From Rhizobiaceae bacterium (lineage in GTDB: Bacteria; Pseudomonadota; Alphaproteobacteria; Rhizobiales; Rhizobiaceae): 53,974 bases of DNA. The notes below the pieces were generated by a model, which was not told the DNA's origin, did no database searches, and worked only from the letters and a program-made list of their open reading frames with translations. The stretch is from contig JARGOF010000035.1 in NCBI GenBank assembly GCA_029212415.1, forward strand, positions 1 through 53,974, read 5' to 3'. A program made the position numbers and the translations under genes. Positions 1 through 8,249 of the stretch are shown one piece after another (the first letter of the stretch is position 1; each line of letters opens with the position of its first letter).

Positions 1-50
1 ACCAGTTGTTGCCATGGAACTACACACACAACGTGTGATCGGCGCACCGT

Positions 51-815
51 TTACGGCGAACTGGCACTGGAGAACGATTTTTTGTCCGGTGCGCTCGGCA
101 ATTCCAGCGCCTGCATGTGAAAGCGGATCTGATCGACATTGTACCGGTAGCCAGCGCCAACAGGACAGGCATTGCGCGCCAGACACCCCGACTGCAAGCA
201 CCCCGCCTGCCCTTCCGGACCGGCCAGATGGCGCCTGCAGCCCTGCAGGTCAAACCTCTGCGCACGCACCGCATCAACCGGACAGGGCGAAAGGCACGGC
301 TTGTCAGAGCATGTGTCACAGGCATGAGGCAAAGTTTCTGGCGGTGGCACCGCGACGGTCTGCTCGAAGCCAAAGGCGGCACGGTAGCCGTGCCACAGCC
401 CAAATCGCGGATGGATCAAGATTCCAAGGGGTGACGGTTGCAACCCTTCGACTGCCTTGATCCAGCTTTGAAACGGCAGCCAGGGTTTTTCAAACGGATA
501 GAGTGCGTTGCAGCCGAAACGATCGGCTATCGGCTCCGCCACGGATCTGGACCAGGCATCGAGCGGATCGGGCCCCTGGTGATCTTTCCGAAACGGATCG
601 AACGCCGGCCAGAAAGAGGACCCGACATGCCCAACCAGAATGATCGTTCGAAAAGCCGGATGCGCCCCGGCGGCCTGCTCCAGCCTCTCCGACTCAACCA
701 AATGCAGACCACCGCGGAGGATCAATCCGTGCGGTTCCAGCGCCCTTTCGATTTGTCCGTAGACAGTATCGCCAGCCAGTGCATCACCTGCCAGTGCATC
801 ACCTGCCTTGCTCAT
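51..815 (-). CDS. 4Fe-4S ferredoxin-type protein downstream of mttB
   Basis: 254-residue soluble protein. Eight cysteines fall in two clusters: C166, C169, C174, C178 (CxxCx4Cx3CP) and C193, C206, C211, C217 (ending ACPVG), the pattern expected for two [4Fe-4S] clusters. The C-terminal half resembles the ferredoxin part of epoxyqueuosine-reductase-like proteins, but I see no corrinoid-binding reductase domain, so it is not a queG. It lies 83 bp downstream of the mttB-like gene on the same strand and is probably co-transcribed with it. Inference: an electron carrier for corrinoid reactivation or for a reductive step of the demethylation pathway. An in-frame 15-bp duplication near the start gives AGDAL twice. 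The start at 815 has no striking Shine-Dalgarno, so the N-terminus is uncertain. The ferredoxin call is firm; the role is not. Confidence 0.75.
   Translation of the reverse strand: MSKAGDALAGDALAGDTVYGQIERALEPHGLILRGGLHLVESERLEQAAGAHPAFRTIILVGHVGSSFWPAFDPFRKDHQGPDPLDAWSRSVAEPIADRFGCNALYPFEKPWLPFQSWIKAVEGLQPSPLGILIHPRFGLWHGYRAAFGFEQTVAVPPPETLPHACDTCSDKPCLSPCPVDAVRAQRFDLQGCRRHLAGPEGQAGCLQSGCLARNACPVGAGYRYNVDQIRFHMQALELPSAPDKKSFSSASSP
776..805. repeat. 15-bp tandem duplication inside the Fe-S protein gene
   Basis: The 15-mer ccagtgcatcacctg occurs twice in direct succession at 776-790 and 791-805. It is in frame and duplicates the pentapeptide AGDAL near the N-terminus (residues 4-13) of the Fe-S protein. 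It looks like a replication-slippage product and is probably neutral. Confidence 0.9.
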
Positions 816-898
816 TTCGGGTCATCGCGAAACGCAGAACGCCAAACGTCCCGGTCAATCATATCGGCCACTATAGCCCGGCCGTCTTCGGGCTTCTT

Positions 899-2470
899 TC
901 AGGTGAAGGCGTCCGGCATGGACTCCTTCTTGCGCACGATGAATTCCCTGAGCTGGTCATTGATGCCCTCATCCAGATGCGGCGCCTGGTAGGAATCCAG
1001 CCATTTGCGGCACAGATCATTGGCGCGCGCCTCAATTCTCTTTTCACCCTCGATTTGCCATTGCTCATAGGAATTGTTGTCGGCCAGCGACGAGCGGTAG
1101 AAAGCGGTCTGGAAATTGGCCTGGGTATGGGCGCAACCAAGATAGTGACTGCCCGGCCCCACTTCCCGGATGGCATCCATGGCCTGGGCTTTCTCCGAAA
1201 GATCGATGCCTTCCGCCATTTTCTGCATCATGCCCAGTTGATCCACGTCGATCATGAATTTTTCATAGGACGACACGAGACCGCCTTCCAGCCAGCCGGC
1301 GGAATGCAGGACAAAATTTGTTCCGGCCAGCAATGTCATGTTCAAGGTGCTGCTGCTTTCATGGGCTGCCTGCGCATCAGGAACCTTGGATCCGCAGAGC
1401 GACCCGCCAGTACGGAAAGGCAAACCAAGCCGCCTTGCCAATTGTGCAGCGCCGTAGGAAACAAGCGACGGTTCAGGCGTGCCGAAGGTGGGCGCGCCCG
1501 ATTGCATGGAAATCGATGCGGCAAATGTTCCGAACAGAACCGGCGCTCCGGGTCGCACGAGTTGGGTAAAGGCAGCGCCTGCAAGCACTTCGGCCAGAAT
1601 CTGGGTCAGCGTCCCGGCAATTGTGACCGGGCTCATGGCACCGGCAAGAATAAAGGGTGAGATGATGCAGGCCTGGTTGTTGCGCGCATAGATCTTCGCC
1701 GCACCGAGCATGGTATCATCAAAAACCATGGGTGAATTGGCATTGATCAGATTGATAACGACGCAGTTCTGATCAACAAATTCCGCGCCGAAGAGAATCT
1801 TGCACATATCAACCGTATCCTGCGCCCGCTCCGGCGCGGTGACAGATCCCATGAACGGTTTGTCAGAATAGAGCATATGGGCATAGACCATATCCAGGTG
1901 CCGCTTGTTGACCGGTATATCAACCGGCTCACACAGTGTGCCGCCCGAATGGTGTATCGACGGGGCCATATAGGCCATTTTGACGAAATTCTCGAAATCC
2001 TGAATGGTCGCATAGCGCCGCTCACCGTTGAGATCGCGCACGAAGGGCGGACCGTAGACCGGCGCAAAAACGGTCGCCTTGCCGCCGATCTGCACGGAGC
2101 GATCCGGATTGCGGGCGTGCTGGGTGAAAACGGATGGCGCCGTTTTCAACAGGCTGCGGCAAAGTCCCTTGGGAAAATGCACCCGCTCGCCGCGCACATC
2201 GGCCCCGGCCTTGCGCCACATGTCCAGCGCTTCGGCATCATCGCGAAATTCAATGCCAATTTCTTCCAGCAGAATATCGGCATTGGCTTCGATCAGCGCC
2301 AGACCTTCCTCATCAAGGACTTCATATTCGCCAATCTTGCGATTGATGTAGAATTGCTGCTGACCTGGGCCACCGCCGCTGCGTGACGCCCTGCGTGCCG
2401 CAGCACCGCCTGAGGCACTTCGCCCGCGCCGACCTGCAGAGCCTTCTGTCGCCGTTTTTTCCATTTCCAT
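899..2470 (-). CDS. MttB-family corrinoid methyltransferase, non-pyrrolysine (quaternary amine demethylase)
   Basis: 523-residue member of the trimethylamine methyltransferase (MttB) superfamily. The frame is uninterrupted, with no in-frame amber codon, so this is a non-pyrrolysine member. Characterised non-Pyl homologues (MtgB, MtpB, MtcB) move a methyl group from quaternary amines such as glycine betaine, proline betaine or carnitine to a cognate corrinoid protein. The TIM-barrel body starts near residue 40; conserved-looking stretches include GPPFVRDLNGERRYAT, SGGTLCEPVD and GGSLCGSKVPDAQAAHES. Residues 12-34 form an Arg/Gly/Ser/Ala-rich tail (GRRGR, ARRASR) that precedes the fold. ATG at 2470 has GAGAGGG 8 nt upstream. 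The gene is divergent from the corrinoid-protein gene, its expected partner. Glycine betaine is inferred as substrate because a dimethylglycine-dehydrogenase-like gene and a GbdR-like regulator are nearby. Family certain, substrate uncertain. Confidence 0.92.
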   Translation of the reverse strand: MEMEKTATEGSAGRRGRSASGGAAARRASRSGGGPGQQQFYINRKIGEYEVLDEEGLALIEANADILLEEIGIEFRDDAEALDMWRKAGADVRGERVHFPKGLCRSLLKTAPSVFTQHARNPDRSVQIGGKATVFAPVYGPPFVRDLNGERRYATIQDFENFVKMAYMAPSIHHSGGTLCEPVDIPVNKRHLDMVYAHMLYSDKPFMGSVTAPERAQDTVDMCKILFGAEFVDQNCVVINLINANSPMVFDDTMLGAAKIYARNNQACIISPFILAGAMSPVTIAGTLTQILAEVLAGAAFTQLVRPGAPVLFGTFAASISMQSGAPTFGTPEPSLVSYGAAQLARRLGLPFRTGGSLCGSKVPDAQAAHESSSTLNMTLLAGTNFVLHSAGWLEGGLVSSYEKFMIDVDQLGMMQKMAEGIDLSEKAQAMDAIREVGPGSHYLGCAHTQANFQTAFYRSSLADNNSYEQWQIEGEKRIEARANDLCRKWLDSYQAPHLDEGINDQLREFIVRKKESMPDAFT

Positions 2471-2752
2471 TGTGCTACCCTCTCGCGCGGCCAGCGCATT
2501 GCATCACCAAAAGTGTCGGTTCATGCTAGACGACCCTGCGGCAACTGCCTTTCTCAATGCGCCAAGCCATGGCGCTATGGCGACAGACGACAGGATAGTG
2601 GCGCTTTCAGGGGGGATTTTATCGTCGCTTTTCAAATCACCCCGCGTCGTTTTTGAGAAGTCACATCTGAATTCTTTGCATCATAACTCTTGTCAAGATA
2701 AGCACATACGTGGTTCATACGCGCAACAATTGCCAGCATCGAGGAAACGCCG
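2471..2752. promoter_or_regulatory. Divergent promoter region between mttB-like and corrinoid-protein genes
   Basis: 282 bp with no credible gene separate the two divergent genes, so both promoters and their control sites should lie here. The only symmetric element I can point to is the 11-nt palindrome TCTTGTCAAGA at 2688-2698. A GAGGAAA Shine-Dalgarno for the corrinoid-protein gene lies at 2741-2747. I see no cobalamin riboswitch. Promoter boxes cannot be assigned by eye. Confidence 0.5.
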
Positions 2753-3454
2753 ATGTCCGATGACGAAATCATTCTATCCGAACTGTCCGATGATGAACTT
2801 GTGCAGCAGATGCATGATGATCTCTATGACGGCCTGAAAGAAGAAATCGAGGAAGGAACAAACATCCTTCTGGAGCGCAAATGGACGCCCTACGATGTGT
2901 TGACCAAGGCGCTTGTCGAGGGCATGCGCATTGTCGGCGAGGATTTCCGTGATGGCATTCTCTTCGTGCCGGAAGTGCTGCTTTCAGCCGGTGCGATGAA
3001 AGCCGGAATGTTTATTCTGCGTCCATTGCTTGCAGAGACCGGCGCCCCGAAGCTCGGAAAAATGGTGATCGGAACGGTCAAGGGCGATATCCACGATATC
3101 GGCAAGAACCTGGTTGGCATGATGATGGAAGGTGCCGGCTTTGAAGTCATTGATATCGGCATCAACAATCCGGTCGAGAACTATCTCAATGCCATCGAAG
3201 AGCACCAGCCCGATATCATCGGCATGTCCGCCCTGTTAACGACAACCATGCCCTATATGAAGGTCGTTATCGACACACTGAAGGAAAAGGGCATTCGCGA
3301 TGACCACATCGTGCTGGTTGGCGGCGCACCACTGAACGAAGAATTTGGAATGGCTGTCGGAGCTGACGCCTATTGCCGGGATGCAGCGGTTGCCGTGGAA
3401 ACGGCAAGGACATTCATACAGCGCAAGCACAATTCCATGGTCAATGCTGGTTAG
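2753..3454 (+). CDS. Corrinoid protein (B12-binding, MttC/MtgC-like)
   Basis: 233-residue methyl carrier. Residues about 10-95 form the helical cap domain (B12-binding-2). Residues about 100-230 form the Rossmann-like cobalamin domain, with the signature GDIHDIG at 111-117, where His114 should be the lower axial cobalt ligand. The later SALLTTT and GGAPL loops bind the nucleotide tail. The family shuttles a methyl group from an MttB/MtgB-type enzyme to a methyl-THF:corrinoid methyltransferase. The ATG at 2753 has GAGGAAA 5-11 nt upstream. It is the first gene of the plus-strand run and divergent from its likely partner at 899-2470. Length is normal for MttC/MtgC-type proteins (about 210-235). 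Confidence 0.95.
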   Translation: MSDDEIILSELSDDELVQQMHDDLYDGLKEEIEEGTNILLERKWTPYDVLTKALVEGMRIVGEDFRDGILFVPEVLLSAGAMKAGMFILRPLLAETGAPKLGKMVIGTVKGDIHDIGKNLVGMMMEGAGFEVIDIGINNPVENYLNAIEEHQPDIIGMSALLTTTMPYMKVVIDTLKEKGIRDDHIVLVGGAPLNEEFGMAVGADAYCRDAAVAVETARTFIQRKHNSMVNAG

Positions 3455-3485
3455 TCTCCGAAATTGCTCAGCTTGAAACATCACC

Positions 3486-4097
3486 ATGAACGAGAATGCA
3501 GACCAGATTGCTGATATTTCCAGGGTGCGCGTCATTGCCTGTGGCGCCATTGCCCGCGAAATTCTGTCGATATGTGAAGCAAATGGCCTGTCGCACATAG
3601 ATCTTGCCTGCCTTCCCGCCCATTGGCACAATTATCCCGATCGAATTGTACCGGGCGTTCAACAGGCCATCCATCAGGCGCGCGACGACGGATTCCAGCG
3701 CATCTATATCGCCTATGCCGATTGTGGCACAGGCGGCATGCTGGACAAACTGTGCAAGGAAGAAGGCGTTGAACGCATCGCTGGCCCTCATTGCTACTCT
3801 TTCTTTGCCGGGAATGAGCAATTCGCAAAGTGGGAGGATGATCTGGACGCCTTTTTCCTCACCGATTTCCTTGCACGGCAATTCGATGTTTTTGTCATCG
3901 ATCCACTGGGCCTGAAAAAGCACCCGGAATTGCGCGACATGTATTTTGGCAATTATCGCAAGCTCATCTATCTGTCTCAATCCGAGGATCAGGAACTTCA
4001 ACAAAAAGCCAGGGAAGCAGCACAATTCCTTGGATTGGAATATGTCTACCGCTTCACTGGCTATGGTGACCTGACTGGAGCCATTGTTTCTGCCTGA
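3486..4097 (+). CDS. DUF1638 protein
   Basis: 203-residue soluble protein matching DUF1638 as I recall it: VIACGAIAREI near the start, LACLPAHWHNYPDRI, and YADCGTGG at about residue 77. The conserved Cys/His residues could bind metal or a cofactor, but no biochemical function is established to my knowledge. The gene starts 31 bp after the corrinoid-protein gene and is probably in the same transcript. DUF1638 genes recur beside MttB/corrinoid genes, including in methanogens and acetogens, so a part in corrinoid-dependent methyl transfer or corrinoid maturation is a reasonable inference. A 281-bp stretch without a recognisable gene follows before the ExoD gene. Confidence 0.8.
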   Translation: MNENADQIADISRVRVIACGAIAREILSICEANGLSHIDLACLPAHWHNYPDRIVPGVQQAIHQARDDGFQRIYIAYADCGTGGMLDKLCKEEGVERIAGPHCYSFFAGNEQFAKWEDDLDAFFLTDFLARQFDVFVIDPLGLKKHPELRDMYFGNYRKLIYLSQSEDQELQQKAREAAQFLGLEYVYRFTGYGDLTGAIVSA

Positions 4098-4378
4098 TGG
4101 AGACGCGCCTATCGTCAGCGCCGACGCATTGCCGACGGCCGAAACAGATGACATATTCAGTCCTTGCTAAATCCTTGTAAACATCCCACATGGTATCGTT
4201 GGGAGACTTATTGAAAACGGGGGTCAATTTCCTGTCGTCAGGCGCAGAGTTCACAAGCACAAGGCGTCCTGATACAGGGATCGATACGGACAGAACCTGA
4301 CTTATTCCATTGACATTTCGTTGCTGTCTGTTTCCGCGTCGAAACAGGTTTTGCGTGCAACGCCAGAGGGGATTCACG

Positions 4379-5023
4379 ATGAGTGACATGCCCGCAAATC
4401 CAATGATTCCAGAGGTTTCGGCAGATGATCCCGTTCATCCGGAGAGCCTTTCCGATCTTCTCAGTGAGATCGTAAGGAAAGCCGGGCCCCAGGTCACCTT
4501 GCGCGAGATCTCTGAAGCTCTTGATGAACGCTCCTTTGGCGCATTTTTGCTGGTCTTTGCGATCCCGAACCTTATTCCACTACCGCCCGGCGCGACGCTT
4601 GTTCTGGGGCTTCCCCTGCTTTTCGTAGCCTGGCAAATCGTTTCGGGACGCCACAAGATCTGGCTGCCGCAACGCTTGGCCAATTATTCCATCCGGAAGA
4701 AAACGCTGGAAAAGGTCATTCACCGCTGTGACCCCTGGCTGAAATGGATGGAGGCCTGGATCCGCCCGAGAAACTGGCCACTGCGCAAACCGATATGGGA
4801 GCGCATTTTCGGAATCTACATTTTGTTTCTGGCGATCATCGTCGTCATCCCCATACCGCTGGGCAACTGGCTGCCGGCCTTTGCGCTTGCAATAATCGGC
4901 CTTTCGCACACGGAACAGGATGGCAATTGCCTCGGTATAGGCACCATAATAGGGATATTTTCAGCCGTGATCGTTGCCCTCATCCTGTTTTTGACCAAAG
5001 CACTTTTTGCAGCTGTTTTGTAA
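4379..5023 (+). CDS. ExoD family membrane protein
   Basis: 214-residue inner-membrane protein of the ExoD (exopolysaccharide synthesis) family. The N-terminal segment (SLSDLLSEIVRKAG..VTLREISEALDERSFGAFLLVFAIPNLIPLPPG) is typical and leads into a first hydrophobic hairpin at about 50-85. Further membrane segments lie at about 145-165 and 185-212. The start at 4379 is preferred because AGAGGGGA lies just upstream; an in-frame TTG at 4310 would add 23 residues but has no ribosome site. ExoD was named from Sinorhizobium mutants affected in exopolysaccharide, but its molecular function is unclear. Nothing in the sequence links it to the surrounding C1 genes. Confidence 0.85.
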   Translation: MSDMPANPMIPEVSADDPVHPESLSDLLSEIVRKAGPQVTLREISEALDERSFGAFLLVFAIPNLIPLPPGATLVLGLPLLFVAWQIVSGRHKIWLPQRLANYSIRKKTLEKVIHRCDPWLKWMEAWIRPRNWPLRKPIWERIFGIYILFLAIIVVIPIPLGNWLPAFALAIIGLSHTEQDGNCLGIGTIIGIFSAVIVALILFLTKALFAAVL

Positions 5024-5069
5024 AGCGTAAATGCAAGGCCCGGACGCGACCAATCGCGGGAGCGATCAG

Positions 5070-5837
5070 ATGGACAGACCAAAAATCGTGGCAATTACCG
5101 CTGGTGGCCCCTACCCTTGGGTCATATTCAATGCGCTTTCAGAACATTTCGGTCCGATCACCGTGATTGAGGAGAATCCGGAATCCAAAGCAGAATTGTT
5201 GAAGAGGCGCGCCCGAAAGGTCGGCTATGTCAACACGGCCGGGCAATTGGCAACCATGGTCGCATCTCGCCTTGGCAAGCGCTTTGCCACAATGCGCGAG
5301 GCCCAGATCATTGATGAATTCGACCTGCAGACGGCACCGGGCGCGGATCAACGGATTATTTCCGTGTCATCGGCGAATGACGCAGAATGTACCAGGATCA
5401 TTGCCGAGGAAAAACCTGACGTCATCGTGCTGGTCGGCTGCCGCATGCTGAACCCAAAGACGCTTGCAGCAATCCATGCGCCGATCATCAATTATCATGC
5501 CGGCATCAACCCCAAATACCGGGGCATGATGGGAGGCTACTGGGCGCTGGTCAACAATGACGTAAAGAATTTCGGCACGACGGTTCACCTTGTTGACGAA
5601 GGTGTCGACACCGGCGCGGTTCTCTATCAGGCACGCATGACACCCTCACCGGCGGATACAATTGCCACCTACGCCATGATCATGGCTGCCCATTCCCGCC
5701 AAATCTGCATTCGTGCGGTAGCGGACATTTTGCAGGGCAAACAAAAAATTGTCACGGTCAACCTTCCGTCAAAACAATGGTATTATCCGCCTATCTGGTT
5801 CTATATACGTACAGGTATCATGCGCGGCATCTGGTAG
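5070..5837 (+). CDS. Formyltransferase-fold protein
   Basis: 255-residue protein with the formyl-transferase N-terminal fold. The catalytic triad is visible: Asn and His in NYHAGINPKYRG, and the later Asp in VDEGVDTGAVL. It lacks the C-terminal domain of methionyl-tRNA formyltransferase (about 310 residues), so it is not Fmt. Relatives use 10-formyl-THF to formylate amino sugars or other amines, and some act on polysaccharide precursors. The start at 5070 is chosen because GGGAG lies 7 nt upstream; an in-frame ATG at 5031 would add 13 residues without a ribosome site. It starts 46 bp after the ExoD gene, so either a cell-surface role with ExoD or a folate role with the C1 genes is possible. 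Confidence 0.75.
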   Translation: MDRPKIVAITAGGPYPWVIFNALSEHFGPITVIEENPESKAELLKRRARKVGYVNTAGQLATMVASRLGKRFATMREAQIIDEFDLQTAPGADQRIISVSSANDAECTRIIAEEKPDVIVLVGCRMLNPKTLAAIHAPIINYHAGINPKYRGMMGGYWALVNNDVKNFGTTVHLVDEGVDTGAVLYQARMTPSPADTIATYAMIMAAHSRQICIRAVADILQGKQKIVTVNLPSKQWYYPPIWFYIRTGIMRGIW

Positions 5838-6026
5838 ATGGCCAGGAAATACTGGCGCGCCAAAAGCCCAGCCGTGCCTCCGAGCGTTCAGTTGGCCTGT
5901 ATATCCAACATTGTTGGCATATCGAGGTTGAAAACAGAACGCGTCGTTTTTAAGCGTAAAGAACGTCGTCGCACAGCCAGCGGCGTCAACTGATATTCTG
6001 CATCTTGGCAACCGAGGAGACTGACC

Positions 6027-6344
6027 ATGGCCAACCTGATTATCGTTTATTGGCGGGACATACCTGCACAGGTCATCGTCAAGAAAGGCCGTGCTACCGC
6101 CAAACGCGAGTTATCGCTGCGCTTTACAGAAGCCATCGATATGTGTGCTATGCGTTCAGGCGCTCACGAGACAGACGACTACCTCGCTGAGTGGAGAAGA
6201 GGATCGCCCGAAACGGTTTCCGACGATCTGGAAGCCGAAGCGGACAAGGCAGCAGCGACACTGGAAGAAAAGTTCACAAAAGAACATTTGAAAGAATTGA
6301 TCCAGGCAGGAGGAAGAGCAAAAGAAAATGAGCAAAGTGGTTGA
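6027..6344 (+). CDS. Small 'virulence factor' domain protein (Virulence_fact type)
   Basis: 105-residue soluble protein with the N-terminal signature IIVYWRDIPAQVIVKKGR, which I recognise as the Virulence_fact (PF13769-like) family. The C-terminal half is highly charged and helical (ETVSDDLEAEADKAAATLEE). The family name is historical and there is no sequence reason to expect a virulence role. The gene overlaps the following MTHFR-like gene by 17 nt, so the two are translationally coupled. Inference: a small partner or chaperone of the divergent MTHFR or of the corrinoid methyltransferases. A GGAG-type site precedes ATG 6027 (cgaggagactgacc). Family call fairly sure, function unknown. Confidence 0.8.
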   Translation: MANLIIVYWRDIPAQVIVKKGRATAKRELSLRFTEAIDMCAMRSGAHETDDYLAEWRRGSPETVSDDLEAEADKAAATLEEKFTKEHLKELIQAGGRAKENEQSG

Positions 6345-7233
6345 AATAGCGTCACACCATCGCGACAGGATAGCAGCCTCCATTGAGGTGGCGCCCAAAC
6401 AGGCGGTTGAATCATCTGATCTGCCGGGCCTCTTCCCTCAGGGTACCAGTGTCTATGTGACGGACATCGGCACAGACAGCAACGAAACCCTGGTCAAGGC
6501 TGCCGGCAGGCTGCGTGATCTCGGCTATGAACCGGTGCCGCATTTTGCCTCCCGCCGGCTGACCACGAAACATGCTCTGGAAGAACGCATCAAAAGGATG
6601 GCTGAAGAGGCGGGCGTGCGCAATGTTCTGGTTATCGGCGGTGGGCTCGAACGTCAGGCAGGAGAGTTCTCCTCCACCATGGAAGTGCTGGAAACCGGAT
6701 ATTTCGACAAATACGGCATCAAGAAAATCGGCATTGCCGGTCATCCGGAAGGCAGCCCCGATTTTTCCGAGGAAGTCGCCCTGCAGGCCCTGCGACTGAA
6801 GAAGGCCTTTGCCGAGCGCAGCGACGCCAAATTGCGCATCGTCACCCAGTTCGGGTTTGATGCGCAGAAATTTGTTTCCTGGGCGGATGGACTGAAATCC
6901 CACGGCATTGACCTGCCGGTTCATCTCGGCGTTGCCGGACCGGCAAAAATCACCACTTTGATCAAATTTGCAGCCATGTGCGGCGTCGGCAATTCCATCT
7001 CGTTTCTCAAGAAGAATGCGCTGTCCCTGACAACGCTTGCAACGTCCCACTCGCCGGAGACGGTTGTCGGGCCGATCGAGGAACATGTGCGCACCAATGT
7101 CGCCACGCCGATCCGCCAGATCCATGTTTTTGCCTTTGGCGGATTGAAAAAAACGGCTGAATGGCTTGAACATCGCGGATCATGGGATATAAAGACATCT
7201 TTATATCCTTCTGTCACAAATAATAAAAGTTGA
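6328..7233 (+). CDS. Methylenetetrahydrofolate reductase-like protein (divergent MetF)
   Basis: 301-residue TIM-barrel protein matching a divergent MTHFR. SIEVAPK takes the place of the MetF SFEFFPP motif, GHPEGSPD that of GYPExHP, TQFGFD that of TQFFFD, and VHLGVAGPA that of the PGIxP turn. MTHFR interconverts 5-methyl-THF and 5,10-methylene-THF with FAD. In this setting it would run oxidatively, turning methyl-THF from the demethylation pathway into methylene-THF. It starts inside the end of the small 6027-6344 gene and is followed 10 bp later by the methyl-THF:corrinoid methyltransferase gene. It is probably not the biosynthetic MetF, given the divergence and context. NAD(P)H use cannot be judged by eye. 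Confidence 0.85.
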   Translation: MSKVVEIASHHRDRIAASIEVAPKQAVESSDLPGLFPQGTSVYVTDIGTDSNETLVKAAGRLRDLGYEPVPHFASRRLTTKHALEERIKRMAEEAGVRNVLVIGGGLERQAGEFSSTMEVLETGYFDKYGIKKIGIAGHPEGSPDFSEEVALQALRLKKAFAERSDAKLRIVTQFGFDAQKFVSWADGLKSHGIDLPVHLGVAGPAKITTLIKFAAMCGVGNSISFLKKNALSLTTLATSHSPETVVGPIEEHVRTNVATPIRQIHVFAFGGLKKTAEWLEHRGSWDIKTSLYPSVTNNKS

Positions 7234-7243
7234 GGATCACCTG

Positions 7244-8194
7244 ATGACCCGCACTATCGTCGCTTCTGCGACCAAGGAAATCATTATTGGTTTCGACCAG
7301 CCTTTCTGCGTCATTGGCGAACGCATCAACCCGACAGGGCGCAAGAAGCTGGCTGCGGAAATGCAGGCAGGGAACTTTGATACGGTCATAGCCGACGCGC
7401 TGGCGCAGGTTGCCGCCGGTGCCACCATGCTTGACGTCAACGCAGGTGTGACGGCCGTTGATCCCAATGCGACAGAACCGGCATTGATGATCAAGACCCT
7501 AGAAATTGTGCAGGGCATTGTCGATGTGCCGCTGTCCATTGATTCGTCCGTTACCGCAGCCATCGAAGCGGGATTGCGCGTTGCAAAAGGTCGCCCGCTT
7601 ATCAATTCGGTGACTGGCGAGCTGGAAAAACTTGAAGCCATTTTGCCCCTGGTCAAGAAATACAATGTGCCGGTCGTGGCCATCTCCAATGATGAAACCG
7701 GTATTTCGGAAGATCCCGATGTGCGCTTTGCCGTTGCCAAAAGAATAGTCGAACACGCCGCTGATTATGGCATCAAGCCGGAAGACATCATTGTCGATCC
7801 GCTCGTCATGCCCATCGGCGCCATGGGGACTGCCGGCCTTCAGGTGTTCAAGCTGGTGCGCCGACTGCGCGAGGAACTGGGCGTCAACACGACCTGTGGC
7901 CTGTCAAACATCTCCTTTGGCCTTCCCCACAGGCATGCCATCAATGCCGCCTTTATTCCCATGGTCATTGCTTCCGGCATGACCTCGGCAATCATGAACC
8001 CCTGCCGACCGCAGGAAATGGAAATGGTGCATGGTGCCAATGTTCTCAATGCCACCGATGCCAATTGCCAAAGCTGGATCAGAACCTACCGCGACTACAA
8101 GCCTTCTAATGGGACCGCCCCCGCATCCGCTGCCGAGGCCGTGGCTGCTTCGACCGGCGGACGCCGCCGTGGCGGTCGCAGTGCACGTGTTTGA
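7244..8194 (+). CDS. Methyl-THF:corrinoid methyltransferase (MtgA/AcsE-like)
   Basis: 316-residue pterin-binding (DHPS-like) TIM barrel. Visible motifs: IGERINPTGRKK at about residue 22, MLDVNAG, PLSIDSS, NSVTGE, AISNDETG, IIVDPLVMPIG and GLSNISFGLP. The family moves the methyl group between a methyl-corrinoid protein and tetrahydrofolate. With the corrinoid protein at 2753-3454 it should accept the methyl released by the MttB-like enzyme. The C-terminus, from about residue 287, is a low-complexity Ala-rich linker ending in GGRRRGGRSARV, beyond the usual barrel and similar to tails on two other proteins of the cluster. GAGGATC precedes ATG 7244. The next gene starts 55 bp downstream. Confidence 0.93.
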   Translation: MTRTIVASATKEIIIGFDQPFCVIGERINPTGRKKLAAEMQAGNFDTVIADALAQVAAGATMLDVNAGVTAVDPNATEPALMIKTLEIVQGIVDVPLSIDSSVTAAIEAGLRVAKGRPLINSVTGELEKLEAILPLVKKYNVPVVAISNDETGISEDPDVRFAVAKRIVEHAADYGIKPEDIIVDPLVMPIGAMGTAGLQVFKLVRRLREELGVNTTCGLSNISFGLPHRHAINAAFIPMVIASGMTSAIMNPCRPQEMEMVHGANVLNATDANCQSWIRTYRDYKPSNGTAPASAAEAVAASTGGRRRGGRSARV

Positions 8195-8249
8195 TAACCC
8201 GATTGCGCCTCTACGTTGCGGTGTCAGCACAACCTGAAGGAAGACCGGT

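Noticed and set aside
779-1660. 293-codon plus-strand open frame opposite the mttB-like gene
   Set aside because: Antisense to a strongly supported enzyme; no domain, no ribosome site; reflects codon bias of the true gene.
899-2470. Pyrrolysine-containing MttB
   Set aside because: The frame has no internal TAG, and no pyl genes are in the window; it is a non-Pyl family member.
2471-2752. Cobalamin riboswitch before the corrinoid-protein gene
   Set aside because: No B12-box-like conserved block or plausible aptamer could be found by eye.
5070-5837. Methionyl-tRNA formyltransferase (fmt)
   Set aside because: Triad present but length about 255 without the tRNA-binding C-terminal domain, and no def gene beside it.
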